Source: Lomentospora prolificans
Lineage: Eukaryota; Ascomycota; Sordariomycetes; Microascales; Microascaceae
DNA: 64,000 nt
NCBI GenBank assembly: GCA_029532625.1
Contig: JARFXM010000010.1
Coordinates: forward strand, 1,426,001-1,490,000
Reading direction: 5' to 3'
In this document: piece after piece, positions 1 through 10,132 of the stretch
Layout of the letters: each line of letters opens with the position of its first letter
Position numbering within the stretch: position 1 is the stretch's first letter
Notes under the pieces: generated by a model
The model's input: only the letters and a program-made list of their open reading frames with translations
Told to the model about the DNA's origin: nothing
Database searches by the model: none
Translations under genes and position numbers: made by a program

Positions 1-1479
1 GGACGCACTCGAGGGATGGCCGCCATTTCATTATTATTCTTTCTGAATTATGGGGAATGACAGAAGCCTAGGCGCAGCAATATGGAGAACTGGGCGGGGA
101 GAGGAGAGCGGGTTTCTGGGAACCCAAAAAAAAAAAATGGAGAACCGCACCCGAAGCTTTTTGTACTTGTCGGGGTGGGTCACCGGCGGCTCTCTCTGTC
201 CCGTGAAGGAGGAGAGTTGAATGAACCGTGCGATGGGCCGGGGTGGAGCGTTATCTGATACGCTGCCCTAACGGAGAACCATATTGGCGCGGAAGGGAGC
301 ACGGGCAGAAGGAACCAGAGCACGGAGTTCTTGCCAGCGATAATAGTCATGGAGCGTAGGTTACGCTGCTCTGGGACCTGTAAGGCTGGCTGCTCATCTC
401 TGGAAAGCAAAACCAGAAGACAGAAAAATAAACGAGGCGATGCCCGCTTGAGCCGAAATTGAGACTAAGAATGGCAATCCCAATCCTGCATCTTCGCTTC
501 CTTTTCGGAATACTTCCTTGCTCATGGTTATTTAGAGTAATGGACCTCCCCAAGATGGTCTTGGCCTCTCTCATCCCTGTCGATCCGGCCGTCAGAAGTT
601 GTGAGGCTCCGCGCTCTCACTGGCAGGAGCAAGTCGTCCGCCGCGCGTCACCCAGCTCTGAGCATGCAAGATATGCCAACCCATGTAACCACAATCCCCG
701 TTTCCGCCGCAGATAAGATTGGCTTCCAAGCCAATCTGTCTCGCCGAGACAGCGAAGGCTCCCACGACTCGGTACACTGGCCTAAAAGTACAGGCCATGA
801 CTCTTTGCCTTCTTTTTGTTATTCCGTTGTACACAAAGTAACTCCCGAGGGAGCGCACAAGCAGAAGAGACTCGAGGCTGCCACCACCCACGATGCCTCA
901 TCTGAGAGGGGTGGTAATAATATTACAGAGAACCGAGACTGGGGGGAAGACGCCAAGTCCAAGAAGAATTGAAGAGAAAGTAAGGAACCACGTCCGCCGA
1001 AAGGCTAAATCTGTCCAGGTGACCTCACTCTTTCTCCGCAAGCCAAGTCCTCTCCCGTCCTGGGCACTCCCTTGGCATCTCTTGTTTATCTCTTTCTGGG
1101 TCTTCCCTTGTATCGTTCCCAGCCAAGAGAAAACGCCCAGAATGATAGACAGCCATGACCCCTTTTTTTGTTGGTTCGGTTTCCTACTGTTTGTGCTTTT
1201 CCCCCCCAATATTTTTTTCCCTCTTTCCATTACGCGTCTCTCCACATTGGAGTCTTGGCATCCGTCTGTTTTGGGTCTGGGCAAGCAGCCAAGATATTGC
1301 AAAGATGTGTGTGTCAAGCTTTGGGACAGGATGGACAGGAACGTGTGTGCCAGTCAGCGTGAGCATGTATTAATACAAGGAATATTAGGAACTCGTGTGT
1401 GGCCAGCATCTTCCTAGCAAGCCAGGGTAATATTCTTCTCTATCCCACATCGTATCGGCGTTTGCTTTATTTTACCCAG

Positions 1480-1501
1480 TTTTTTTTTTTTTTTTTTTTT
1501 T
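1480..1501. repeat. Poly(T) tract, 22 nt
   Basis: An uninterrupted run of 22 T on the plus strand. No coding or RNA feature is attached to it. It is one of several unusually long A/T homopolymers in this window. Confidence 0.9.
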
Positions 1502-1835
1502 CTCCTTCCCTTCTCGAACTTAACCCTCATCCCCCGGTCGTCCTGCAGCAGGGCACGTTCTCTGCCAAGACCTAATTCCGCCCGTCTGGAAGAAGACAGA
1601 GACGGAAAGTCTGCAGGGCATGCGCGGGCAACGCCTGACCATGTTGCTCGAAACACGGCAAGAATAACCTTAATTGCAAGGCTCGCCCCGTCCATTCATT
1701 CACACTGCCCAGATCTGGATATTTTAAAATACCATTTTCTTCTTTCCGTCTTGTCCGCTTCGCTTCTATTCCCCCCCTCCCCTGCCATCTCGTTTTATTT
1801 TGTGACGGCAGAAGAGTGGTTCTGCCGTTATTTAA

Positions 1836-1837
<2 letters not shown>

Positions 1838-1872
<35 letters not shown>
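1838..1872. repeat. Poly(T) tract, 35 nt
   Basis: An uninterrupted run of 35 T on the plus strand, in intergenic DNA. It could be a slippage-grown homopolymer or, read on the minus strand, the A tail of an old reverse-transcribed copy. No recognisable coding sequence lies upstream of it on the minus strand. Confidence 0.9.
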
Positions 1873-1874
<2 letters not shown>

Positions 1875-3709
1875 TGTATTAATAACCTTGTATTGCACGG
1901 AATGAGCATGTTTTTGTTCAGGCCAACCTAAGTTTTTGTCTCAGCGTCCAGAAGCACTACTTCGTATGTCGCTTTGCCCAGCCCGTTTTGTTTTGATGGA
2001 ATTGATGAATTACCAACACAACCAGCCCCCAGCCAGCCAGGCCAGCGTTAGAAGCCAGTGTAGGGCAGGCAGTATTATACGTTGAATCTAGTATTATATT
2101 AATATTGGGCTCATCAACCACCCCATGTACTCCATCAAACGCAGCGGAAACGGACTTCTCGGACCCCGCGTGGGTCCTCCTCCGCTGTCCCCACCCAATG
2201 GAAGAATACATCGAAGCCAAGTGATCCCAACCGAGCCACCACCGCGCGGACCCCGCTATTACCTCTGGCCTCCCATCTCTCCAAGTGGTGAGAAAAAAGA
2301 GGTCCGCCGGCCAATGGAACCCGCAAGTCTCCACGTTCCACAGCGCTAGGGTAAGTCAAGGCATGAGGGAAACCCACATCCGGAGTAGTCGGCCCCTCTC
2401 GAATCTGCCCATTGCCCCGCGGGTCCCCTTCACCAAGCCCACCGGTCCCCGTTTTGGCAACGTTTAGCCCTCTTTTTTTTCCGTGTAAAAGCCAACACTC
2501 CGAGCCCGAGTCGGCCGGCCGAAGGTCTATCGAGAGTCGAACTTGGATCAGGTAATTTGTGAGGAGGGGAGACCCCCCTCAGGTGTGCAGAGTTGCTTGC
2601 TTCGGGCATTCGAGGCCCCATTTTCTTTTTTCCCTTTCTGAGAACCCCGAATGCCTCTGGGCGGGGCGCGGGCGGGGTTATGTGGCCAAAAGAGCCTCGG
2701 CGGCATGGTGTCGGCTCAGAGGGGGAATGGCAGCTCTCCAAAGAAGACATCCTAGTTTTAAAACTATTGGATGATGCAGACGGCAGTTGGGGCCGCAATG
2801 TCCTCAGATCCCTTGGACAAGTTGGAGTTTCCGTCATGAGACCAGCCATTTCCTCGCAGGCTTGGCTAGGTTCCAACCACATACGTACAGGGGGGCCCCT
2901 CCCTCTAATACGCCGGTCCAAGGAACGGTTCTTGTAGTGAGGTCTTGGAAACTCCAATCACGGGGAAGCCACTTGGCGCGGTTTCGCGGGTCCGGTTCGG
3001 TCCCCCATTAGCCAATTTCCCGTGTCCGGCTCCGACGTCTTTCCGGGCGCGATCGGGGTTCTGCCTTCTCTTGGCTCACACTTCACTCGCGCTTGTGAAT
3101 ATTGATATTCATACGTTCTATGCAGGAAGATGCGGAAAGATCAACCTGAAAGGGGAAAGAAGCATGGACTCAGATGGCTCGGGAGCTCAACCCATCCTCA
3201 ATGTTTCTATCAATCCGTCTCTTCCGTCAGGGCTAACAGCTCCAGCACTTCGCATCGCGACTGCCCTTACTCTCTATTCTAAAAGCACTCTATTGCCCAT
3301 CTCGTATAGCAGAATGACGTTTCCAAAGCAGCTCCCCATTCGATTTACTGCGTACGTAGCTACATTTAGCCGCTCCCAGGATCAGGCAAAAATCTACCCC
3401 GATATCAACATAGCAGCAAAGACACCCTCCATCACGAGCAGAGATTGGTCAATCGGGATCGAACCACCACTTTAAACCAGGGTTGAATCCAAGGGCCACA
3501 GTATAATCGTAATTTGCACATCCAGTAGCACGGGGCGGAGGACATGCGAAAAAATCCGGGTTAGCAAAAGAAAAGGAAACGGAAACACCCTGACGTGCGT
3601 AAATACAATAACCCTCTTCCCAATCTCCAACCAACCTCCTCCTCGAAAAAGAAAAAGGGAAACCCAAATCCTCCCCGACTATCACAGGCATCACCAAAAA
3701 AAGATCAGG

Positions 3710-4204
3710 ATGAAGCTCCCCATAACAACAATCCTAGCGGCCGCCACCGCCGCCAGATTCCACGCCCGCCAACTCATCCCCTCAACAAGGCTTCGCCTCA
3801 CTGCAACCAGAACAGTCCTCTCCCGCCAGCTCATCCCCCCGCTCCTCACAGGCAACCTCACCACCTGCGGCCCCGACGACCCGGCCTCCGACCCCGCCAC
3901 CCCATCAGACGAGTGCACCTGCGTAACCTGCGTGGCCACCGAGACGGAAACGACCTGCGAGGATCCCGTTGTGCTACAGTGCGCCGACCTCCGCGACTGG
4001 GTCCGGGAGAACAAGAGCCCCGGCGCGACGTTTGAGTATCAGACGAGGGAAGGCGGGGAGAGGGTCCAGTATAGTTGTGATGACTGTAGGGAGGGGAGCG
4101 GGATATATACTTGTACTTCGTGTGGGACGTGGTTGTCGCATCATTGCGTGTTGCCCGAAGTATATGACTGCGAGGAGAAAGGGGATGGGGGAGATTGGGA
4201 CTAG
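3710..4204 (+). CDS. Small secreted cysteine-rich protein (effector-like)
   Basis: This is an intronless frame of 164 residues. The start MKLPITTILAAATAARFHARQ reads as a signal peptide with a hydrophobic core at about residues 4-16. The mature part holds 12 cysteines. Many are clustered: CTCVTC around residue 70, and CDDC, CTSC and a final HHC between about 122 and 145, with a CxxC spacing that could bind zinc or form disulphides. The motif RQLIP occurs twice near the N-terminus. Size, signal peptide and cysteine content fit fungal small secreted proteins, some of which act as host-interaction effectors, but I recognise no family. A 37-nt A tract lies 46 nt after the stop. The preceding bases (atcaggATG) give an acceptable start context. 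Function is unknown. Confidence 0.6.
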   Translation: MKLPITTILAAATAARFHARQLIPSTRLRLTATRTVLSRQLIPPLLTGNLTTCGPDDPASDPATPSDECTCVTCVATETETTCEDPVVLQCADLRDWVRENKSPGATFEYQTREGGERVQYSCDDCREGSGIYTCTSCGTWLSHHCVLPEVYDCEEKGDGGDWD

Positions 4205-4249
4205 AAAGCGGCCGGCGAGCTCAGCTACTCCGGGAACGATTCTCCAACC

Positions 4250-4289
<40 letters not shown>

Positions 4290-4614
4290 AAATGTCATCT
4301 TCGAGAATGTATCCAGCCGGCCAAAGCCTGGCTAGGTTTTTCGTGCCACCCACGCGCGCAATTCTGTAATCGAGCTATCACTAGCCTTTGTTTGGAAGGC
4401 TCCTTCGTCATGTCAGATCGCTGCGGACGCGAATGTTTGCACCTCTGTCTATCCCACTGACGGCTTTTCACGACACTACACTACTCCCAGGGTTGTAGTA
4501 GAAAAGCCAATCCAAGCTTTTATGTTACCGACCCAAATACAACACAACCCTGGATTGTAGGACAATCTCCCCGGGATATCTCGACTCTCATCCCCTCTCA
4601 CATACTAAACTATT
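4205..4614. other. Convergent 3' gap with long A tract
   Basis: This lies between the stop of the small secreted protein and the stop of the SET-domain gene on the other strand, so it should contain both 3' UTRs and terminators. Apart from the A tract no structure or gene is visible. Confidence 0.6.
4251..4287. repeat. Poly(A) tract, 37 nt
   Basis: An uninterrupted run of 37 A that begins 46 nt after the stop codon of an intronless gene on the same strand. The position is what a copied mRNA tail would give, but similar homopolymers occur elsewhere in the window without a gene. Confidence 0.9.
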
Positions 4615-6231
4615 CTATAAAGGCGCCTCGGCCTTGCAACGCTTACACATGCAGAGCCCACCCAGACTCCCCAGCATCCACTCCCTCCTATCCTTCACCG
4701 GAAGCCTAAGATCGCAGTAATGGTTCAAGATCTCCTCGCCCTTTCGTATCCCTCCCTCCAGTTCGCCAACGATGCGCTTCTCTCTCGCCCAAAGCGTCAT
4801 GCGGCCACCCCATTCCCACGTCACGTTGGGATCGCAGTCGTGGTTGGCAAGGCACCAGAACGGATGGACGGCGGCGACTTCGGGCCGACCATCGCGCGGG
4901 TTCTTTCTCGCCGAGGCGGTTCCGCGGAACTTGGCGTAGAGCGTGTTGAATATCCAGACGTCGTACTCGTCGAGGTGGCTGTAAATGTCGTAGTCCATCT
5001 TTTCGAGGAAGTGGAGAGGCATCTTGACGTTGTATTCGAAGCTAAAAGGAAGCGTCCAGCTCGAGGGCGGTGTGGTGTCTCTCTCTGTCCTCACGCTTTG
5101 CATGCAGGGCACGAAATCACCCCAGATGTACTTGACCTCGAGGATATCAAGAGGATGTACCTCTTGGCAGGCGGACATGGCGAGAACACGTGCCAGCAGC
5201 AACATGTGTAACCTCTCGTCAGCTTCTCTGTGCTTGGGGTCCTTGCCGATCGAGTCGACTTCCTTCTCGCACACTGCGGGGTGGTACTTTTCCTGTGCCT
5301 GTTCGAAACAAAAAGGGCTACAAAAGACGGTATCGTAACACTCTGGACAGTTGATTGATTCGCCATTGCTATCTCCGAGCCGGGGTAGCTCCTCGCCACA
5401 AGCATCACAGAGAAGGTCCTTGAAGCGATTGTTCGCTGTTAAGAGGCTGTATTCCTTGAGTACTGCTTCCCCCGGAGCAATATCTTCATCTGCAAAGAGG
5501 CCGAGCTGGAGACACGTTTCCATCTTGGAGCCGTCTGTCACTGTCCCCTCGGCAAGGACCGGGAGTTCAGTGGCCTTGACCGAGCATTTTGGTGCCATTT
5601 CTCGCAATTTCGAGTTAAGAAAGTCTAGTGTGTCCTTGGAGTATCGGTCGGCTTCATGATCATTCCAAGGATAAATCTCCCTGCGAGCAAGACCCCAATC
5701 CGGCAGGTCATCGCCGGTAATATCCTCCCGCTTGAGCCTCAGGCGTCCGATCTGGAGTATCCTCTCCTGAATGTCTTTGAATTCCTGGCGCGGTTCTAAC
5801 GCGAATCCGCGTTCATTGAACTCATATGCACTTTTTAGGCATCCGACCTGACAAAGGCCTGCAGCGAGAAGGTAGTACGCTCTCAGAGAGCAGATGCAGG
5901 CCATCTTGACAAGGGCATTTTGGCCTACCTTTTCACAGGCGACGGGGTCTGAAATGTTTGGAAAGAACTTGTCAATGTAAACCTTGAAGGCTTCGGTAGC
6001 TTGCTCATGATACTCGGCGGCGTCGTCCTTGACATCATCAGACAGGAGTAACGCCCTATAGGCGTCCCCCACAGCAAGGTCCGGGTAGTCGAGATTGCGG
6101 TGGACGGTTGCACGCTCAAGGTAGATGAGAATATCATAGGGATTCTCGCGCAACTTCTCCGTCAGTCCCTCGCGCCGCGAGAGCAAGTCGGAATAGACCA
6201 GCGTGGCATTGTCGTCTGCCCAAAGATCCAT
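4615..6231 (-). CDS. SET-domain protein with MYND-like zinc finger and TPR-like N-terminus (SMYD type)
   Basis: A single-exon frame of 538 residues. The N-terminal third is helical and TPR-like (for example YLERATVHRNLDYPDLAVGD and repeats of AYRALLL type). Cysteines at roughly 275-325 (CDAC, CPEC, FCSPFC, then H and C) form a MYND-like zinc module. The C-terminal part of a split SET domain follows: NHDCDPN near 463, GEEILNHYCD near 500, and a post-SET CMCKRC near 527-532. In the SMYD family these bind S-adenosylmethionine and the target lysine and methylate proteins in nucleus or cytosol. The NHxCxPN, GEEI and post-SET cysteines are all present, so it may be active. The substrate cannot be predicted. 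It is transcribed convergently with the small secreted protein gene. Confidence 0.85.
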   Translation of the reverse strand: MDLWADDNATLVYSDLLSRREGLTEKLRENPYDILIYLERATVHRNLDYPDLAVGDAYRALLLSDDVKDDAAEYHEQATEAFKVYIDKFFPNISDPVACEKVGQNALVKMACICSLRAYYLLAAGLCQVGCLKSAYEFNERGFALEPRQEFKDIQERILQIGRLRLKREDITGDDLPDWGLARREIYPWNDHEADRYSKDTLDFLNSKLREMAPKCSVKATELPVLAEGTVTDGSKMETCLQLGLFADEDIAPGEAVLKEYSLLTANNRFKDLLCDACGEELPRLGDSNGESINCPECYDTVFCSPFCFEQAQEKYHPAVCEKEVDSIGKDPKHREADERLHMLLLARVLAMSACQEVHPLDILEVKYIWGDFVPCMQSVRTERDTTPPSSWTLPFSFEYNVKMPLHFLEKMDYDIYSHLDEYDVWIFNTLYAKFRGTASARKNPRDGRPEVAAVHPFWCLANHDCDPNVTWEWGGRMTLWAREKRIVGELEGGIRKGEEILNHYCDLRLPVKDRREWMLGSLGGLCMCKRCKAEAPL

Positions 6232-8844
6232 GTCTGATGATTCTATGTGATGGCCCTCCGAGCTAGCTTGTCGAGCTAGAGATTTGACCTTATAACAATG
6301 GCTTCGCCAGCCAGGATAGCTTCCGATCTAGGTGTAATATTCCGGATATCAAGGGCTATATGGCCGTGGATCAGGACCGGAAGGGAGCCGACTACACATA
6401 CGATGAATTGATGCGCGTAGTGTGGTCTTCACTCGATATTATCAATTTAGCTTTGGGAAATATTACCCCTCCAAAAAAAAAAAAAAAAAAACCCAGGATG
6501 GAAGGCGGGGCAGACCCAGCTCCCGAGCAAGCTAGTATCTGCACACCGTTGAGCTGGGTCACAGCGCGGATCACAATTGGCAACCTTGGGTAGAGAGCGT
6601 TTACCTTTTCCCGACAACAAAGCCAGCAGGCTGCAGAGCAGAATCTGAGCAAATCCCCATGGCGGAAAGTAGGAGATCCAACCTGGCTTCATATCCACAT
6701 GCGCATCAGGGTCTCTCGGGACCCGATTTAATTATTTCCTATTCCGAATCGAGGTTTTAACTCGAGGCTCCGTTACGTAGCTGAAGCCATCATTACGAGT
6801 CTTTGACTCATGCACCTCTGTATCTCCTCGAATATTCCCATATGTTTCAGCGTTAGGGTTTAGCTTTGCCCCAGTGATGGAATAGCATGTGAGTATGAGG
6901 GAGGCGGTGACGGCGGCCAGGCGAACTTTGAAAAAAGAGCGCGACAAGCCCAGTCCCAACCAGCTACTCGGCGCTGTGACTTAGCGTCGAACCTGCAGAT
7001 AAGAACAGTTTCTCCTGTTGGCCAAACGTCATCCCGATCAATTGACACCTTCTGTAGGTACTGTGATATCAGACCATTCTCAGGGCCGCCGCTCCTATAG
7101 ATAACAATGGATGCCGCACGTAAATGGTACAAATGGCCACGATCACAAGCTAGAAGGCATTGTTTTGCTGGCAAGACTGACTGGTCCCAAATTTGCACTC
7201 TTGATCACCCCTTCCGTTTAAACCTCTCTAGCTTTAAGCTACCTACGTCACCGTTTGTTCGTCTTCGATACGAAGCAGGGAACTACCCGGAATAGGATAG
7301 GTGTACGGAGGTAGGAACGCCGAACTATATCGAGGGCAGAACTTAGTATGGGGCTCACCGAAGCCACGAGTGATTGCCACGATCTCTTCTGATTTTTTTT
7401 TGGCCGTAGAGGCAGCCCTAGATAGGGTCCATCGCCACAGACTGGTGTCATCGTCGTGCCACCACGTATCATAGCAATTTCCTGGCTCCCTGTGCGCCCG
7501 CAGCAAAATACTATCTATCATCTACTTGCCAGTATACCGGCCTACCCGTCGCTGGCTTCTTAGACAAAAGTGTGTCCAATCCTGATTGTCCTCTGCATCA
7601 CGTTTGTACTGATAGCTCACCCGCAGAGCTTAGCACAGAGCAACAGACCGACAGGAGGCTTGCGCATTCGCAGACACAGACAAACACCACATCAATCGCC
7701 GACACAAATTGAGGGCCGCCCGCGTACTTGAGTCTTTGTGGAACCCCCACTGCCTTACCGAAACTGGTTGCAAGGCGACCACCCCGTGCAACTGCACACT
7801 TGCGCATGGAATCGTGCATCCAGGCGTTCCTGGCCCATTTCAGCTGTACCTCACCAGTCCCTCACCTTCCTGGGATGAAGCTAGCTAGTAATCAAGTGTG
7901 GGATTAGTGGTAGATCAAATCAAGCCCCAGACATCATATCCGGCGAAGCTACGATTCCGGTCCTAGACCACGTTGGTCGGTGGCAGTTTCGGTCCTCCAA
8001 TCTTGGTGGACCCCACTCAGAAGTTACACCACATGCAGTCAGTTTTGGCTGCCGGCAAAGAAGAGGGAAGAGGAGCCAGCGACTAGACCAGAACCACGTA
8101 GTAGCTCTGGGGTCGGTACGAGGGCCCGCCAGCCACTAGTATAATTACTCGAGCACGCCGTTGGCCCCTTCCCACACCTCTCTGTCTTGGTTCTTCCTGC
8201 GTAGTAGCTTCCTGGATCCTATTAGCTCCACCCAGCCGCCTGGCTCTTTGAACACGGACGTCTCTCTGCCTGCCTTTACCCGTTATCAAACTAATTCTAT
8301 CCATTTCTAGAAAAAAAAAATCTCCAGTATCCCGCAGGGGGGTTGGTTCAAATTCTTGGCATCCGGTCTGCGGCATTTCCGAGAAGGCAAGAGAAACACT
8401 GATCTAAAGCCTGTTTCTGTCTGTGACCAGCAGCCAGCGAGGCATTGTCTGGAAGACCATCAAAAAGAGCCCGGCCGTGGATGGATACTTTACCCCTCCC
8501 ATACAATCCCACCTCCCCCGCTGGCCATCTCAGCACCCCTTATCGATAGTGCTCACTCTGCTTCGACATACATACTCCTCATCATATATTGACAAATCCA
8601 ACCCCCCCCCCACTTCACCTTCGTCTAAATTTACCAAGTTTCAAAGACGGAACAGACGGAAAATTCTCGACGACAAGCTTGAGGGCTAAACCGACTTTCC
8701 CCTTCACTTCTTTTCTCCTTGTGTTTTGATACCCCTCCCATTCTTCACCATCCCACGATACCAGACCAGCCTTAGCTAGGTTCTACACAGCTTAGCTCCC
8801 TCGCCATTCTCCTTCCCACATACCAGCGCATAGCAAATACCACA
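6232..8844. other. Intergenic region upstream of two divergent genes
   Basis: This separates the start of the SET-domain gene (minus) from the start of 6-phosphogluconolactonase (plus), so it holds both promoters. No supported gene is seen. It carries a 19-nt A run and a C run (about 8604-8612). The last 150 bases before 8845 are strongly pyrimidine-rich (tttcccc/cttctttt type), as is common for fungal housekeeping leaders. Confidence 0.55.
6473..6491. repeat. Poly(A) tract, 19 nt
   Basis: An uninterrupted run of A in intergenic DNA, with no gene attached. Confidence 0.85.
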
Positions 8845-9627
8845 ATGACCGGACAGGCGAATCTTTGCGCCTTCCCCGACGTCGACACGCTCGCTCCGGC
8901 GCTTCGAACCTACATCGCCCAATGCGAGCAGGCCGGCTTGACGCGGCACGGCATCTTCAAAGTTGCAGTGTCTGGCGGCTCTCTCCCGAACACGCTTGCT
9001 CGAGCCCTTCTGGCTCCTGCGACCGGCCCGGCCGACGAGCTTCATTTTGACAAGTGGGAGATCTTCTTTGCCGACGAGCGCGCCGTGCCTCTTGACCACG
9101 ACGACTCCAACTACGCCCTGCTCAAGAAGGAGTTCCTCGATAAGATCCCCGCGGACCTGGGAAGCCCCATCGTTCACCCTATTGACGTTCAGTACCTTGA
9201 TGATACACAGGAGCTCGCCGACCAGTATGAGCAAGTACTCGTCCAGAGCTTTGCGAGCAGGGACTCGGTCAAGCTTCCCATCTTCGACCTCGTGCTTCTC
9301 GGCTGCGGCCCAGACGGCCACACTTGTTCGCTCTTCCCCGGCCATGCTCTTTTGAGGGAGACCACCGCCTGGGTTGCGCCCATTGAGGATTCGCCCAAGC
9401 CTCCCCCCAAGCGAGTCACCCTGACCCTGCCCGTCGTCACGCACTCTGTCAGGATCGCCTTTGTGGCTACCGGCGGCGGCAAGAAGGACATCATGAAGGC
9501 CATCTTCGAGGAGGGCACCGATCTTCCGTGCGCCTTGGTCAACTTGGCTACCGGCGACAGGTGCACTTGGTTCGTCGACAACCCTGCAGTCGAGGGTGTT
9601 TCTTACCCTAGGAAGGGGTTCTTGTAA
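8845..9627 (+). CDS. 6-phosphogluconolactonase
   Basis: An intronless frame of 260 residues, the usual length for the eukaryotic enzyme (yeast SOL family). It hydrolyses 6-phosphogluconolactone to 6-phosphogluconate in the oxidative pentose phosphate pathway, in the cytosol, and so supports NADPH supply. Family signatures are visible in order: KVAVSGGSLP near residues 39-48, FFADERAVPLDHDDSN near 75-90, LGCGPDGHTCSLFPGH near 152-168, and the KRVTLTLPVV strand. The position usually written A in GxDGHTASLFP is C here, a mild change. The start follows a pyrimidine-rich leader and has an acAATG-type context. The gene is convergent with the coiled-coil protein downstream, and a short A run (9641-9650) lies just after the stop. 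Confidence 0.95.
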   Translation: MTGQANLCAFPDVDTLAPALRTYIAQCEQAGLTRHGIFKVAVSGGSLPNTLARALLAPATGPADELHFDKWEIFFADERAVPLDHDDSNYALLKKEFLDKIPADLGSPIVHPIDVQYLDDTQELADQYEQVLVQSFASRDSVKLPIFDLVLLGCGPDGHTCSLFPGHALLRETTAWVAPIEDSPKPPPKRVTLTLPVVTHSVRIAFVATGGGKKDIMKAIFEEGTDLPCALVNLATGDRCTWFVDNPAVEGVSYPRKGFL

Positions 9628-10132
9628 TTATGAGCTCCGAAAAAAAAAATAAAGGCGAAGGAAAACTTAAATCGGCATGAGATTACGGCATGAATACGAA
9701 AAGAATGGCGGCACCTGTCTGGAGCTTGTATCGTGATTTCGGGGATATCTTGTCTGTATTGCAGGGAATGGGACTGGAGAGAGTAGAGCCCGTGCCCATG
9801 CGGCGGATGGTAGATGCGCGCGCAGTTGGCTGAGCGGGACATGTAGGAAAGTGTTTACTATTACTACTACTACTACTACTCGTGTGACAGGTTTTTAACA
9901 GCGAGCAGGCCTAGAACAGGGATAACTGAGAATAGTTGATGATTATATTATTTGGTCCCTTGGGGACCATGGTATCCTGCCTCGTCAAGCTTCAAATCTC
10001 CATTCTGTAAAACGCCGACGTACTCAAACTCTCTCTCTCTCTAAATATATATATAACGCACCAACGACTCAGAAACTTTTTTGACACCAATCATGGAAAA
10101 GAAATCTTTTGCCTATCCCCCGAGGTCCTCCC
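9628..10132. other. Convergent 3' gap with simple repeats
   Basis: This holds the 3' ends of 6-phosphogluconolactonase (plus) and the coiled-coil protein (minus). A TAC/ACT microsatellite lies at 9861-9880, and a CT repeat (10029-10042) runs into an AT repeat (10045-10054). No gene is seen. Confidence 0.6.
9861..9880. repeat. (TAC)n microsatellite
   Basis: Six to seven copies of a TAC/ACT trinucleotide in the convergent intergenic gap. Confidence 0.85.

Larger units (their letters stand above)
1..3709. other. Gene-poor left edge, no supported gene
   Basis: Only short, overlapping frames with no recognisable domain occur on either strand. The stretch carries two long T runs, described separately, and ordinary mixed-composition DNA. 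The last 200 bases before 3710 are A/C-rich and pyrimidine-rich, like a fungal promoter or leader for the small secreted protein that follows. Confidence 0.6.

Noticed and set aside
2945..3475. 176-codon plus-strand open frame
   Set aside because: No recognisable domain, no splice or start context that stands out, and average composition; not supported as a gene.
3445..3520. GGTTCGATCCCGATT string on the minus strand resembling a tRNA 3' half
   Set aside because: The T stem pairs poorly and the required 5' acceptor strand is missing upstream.
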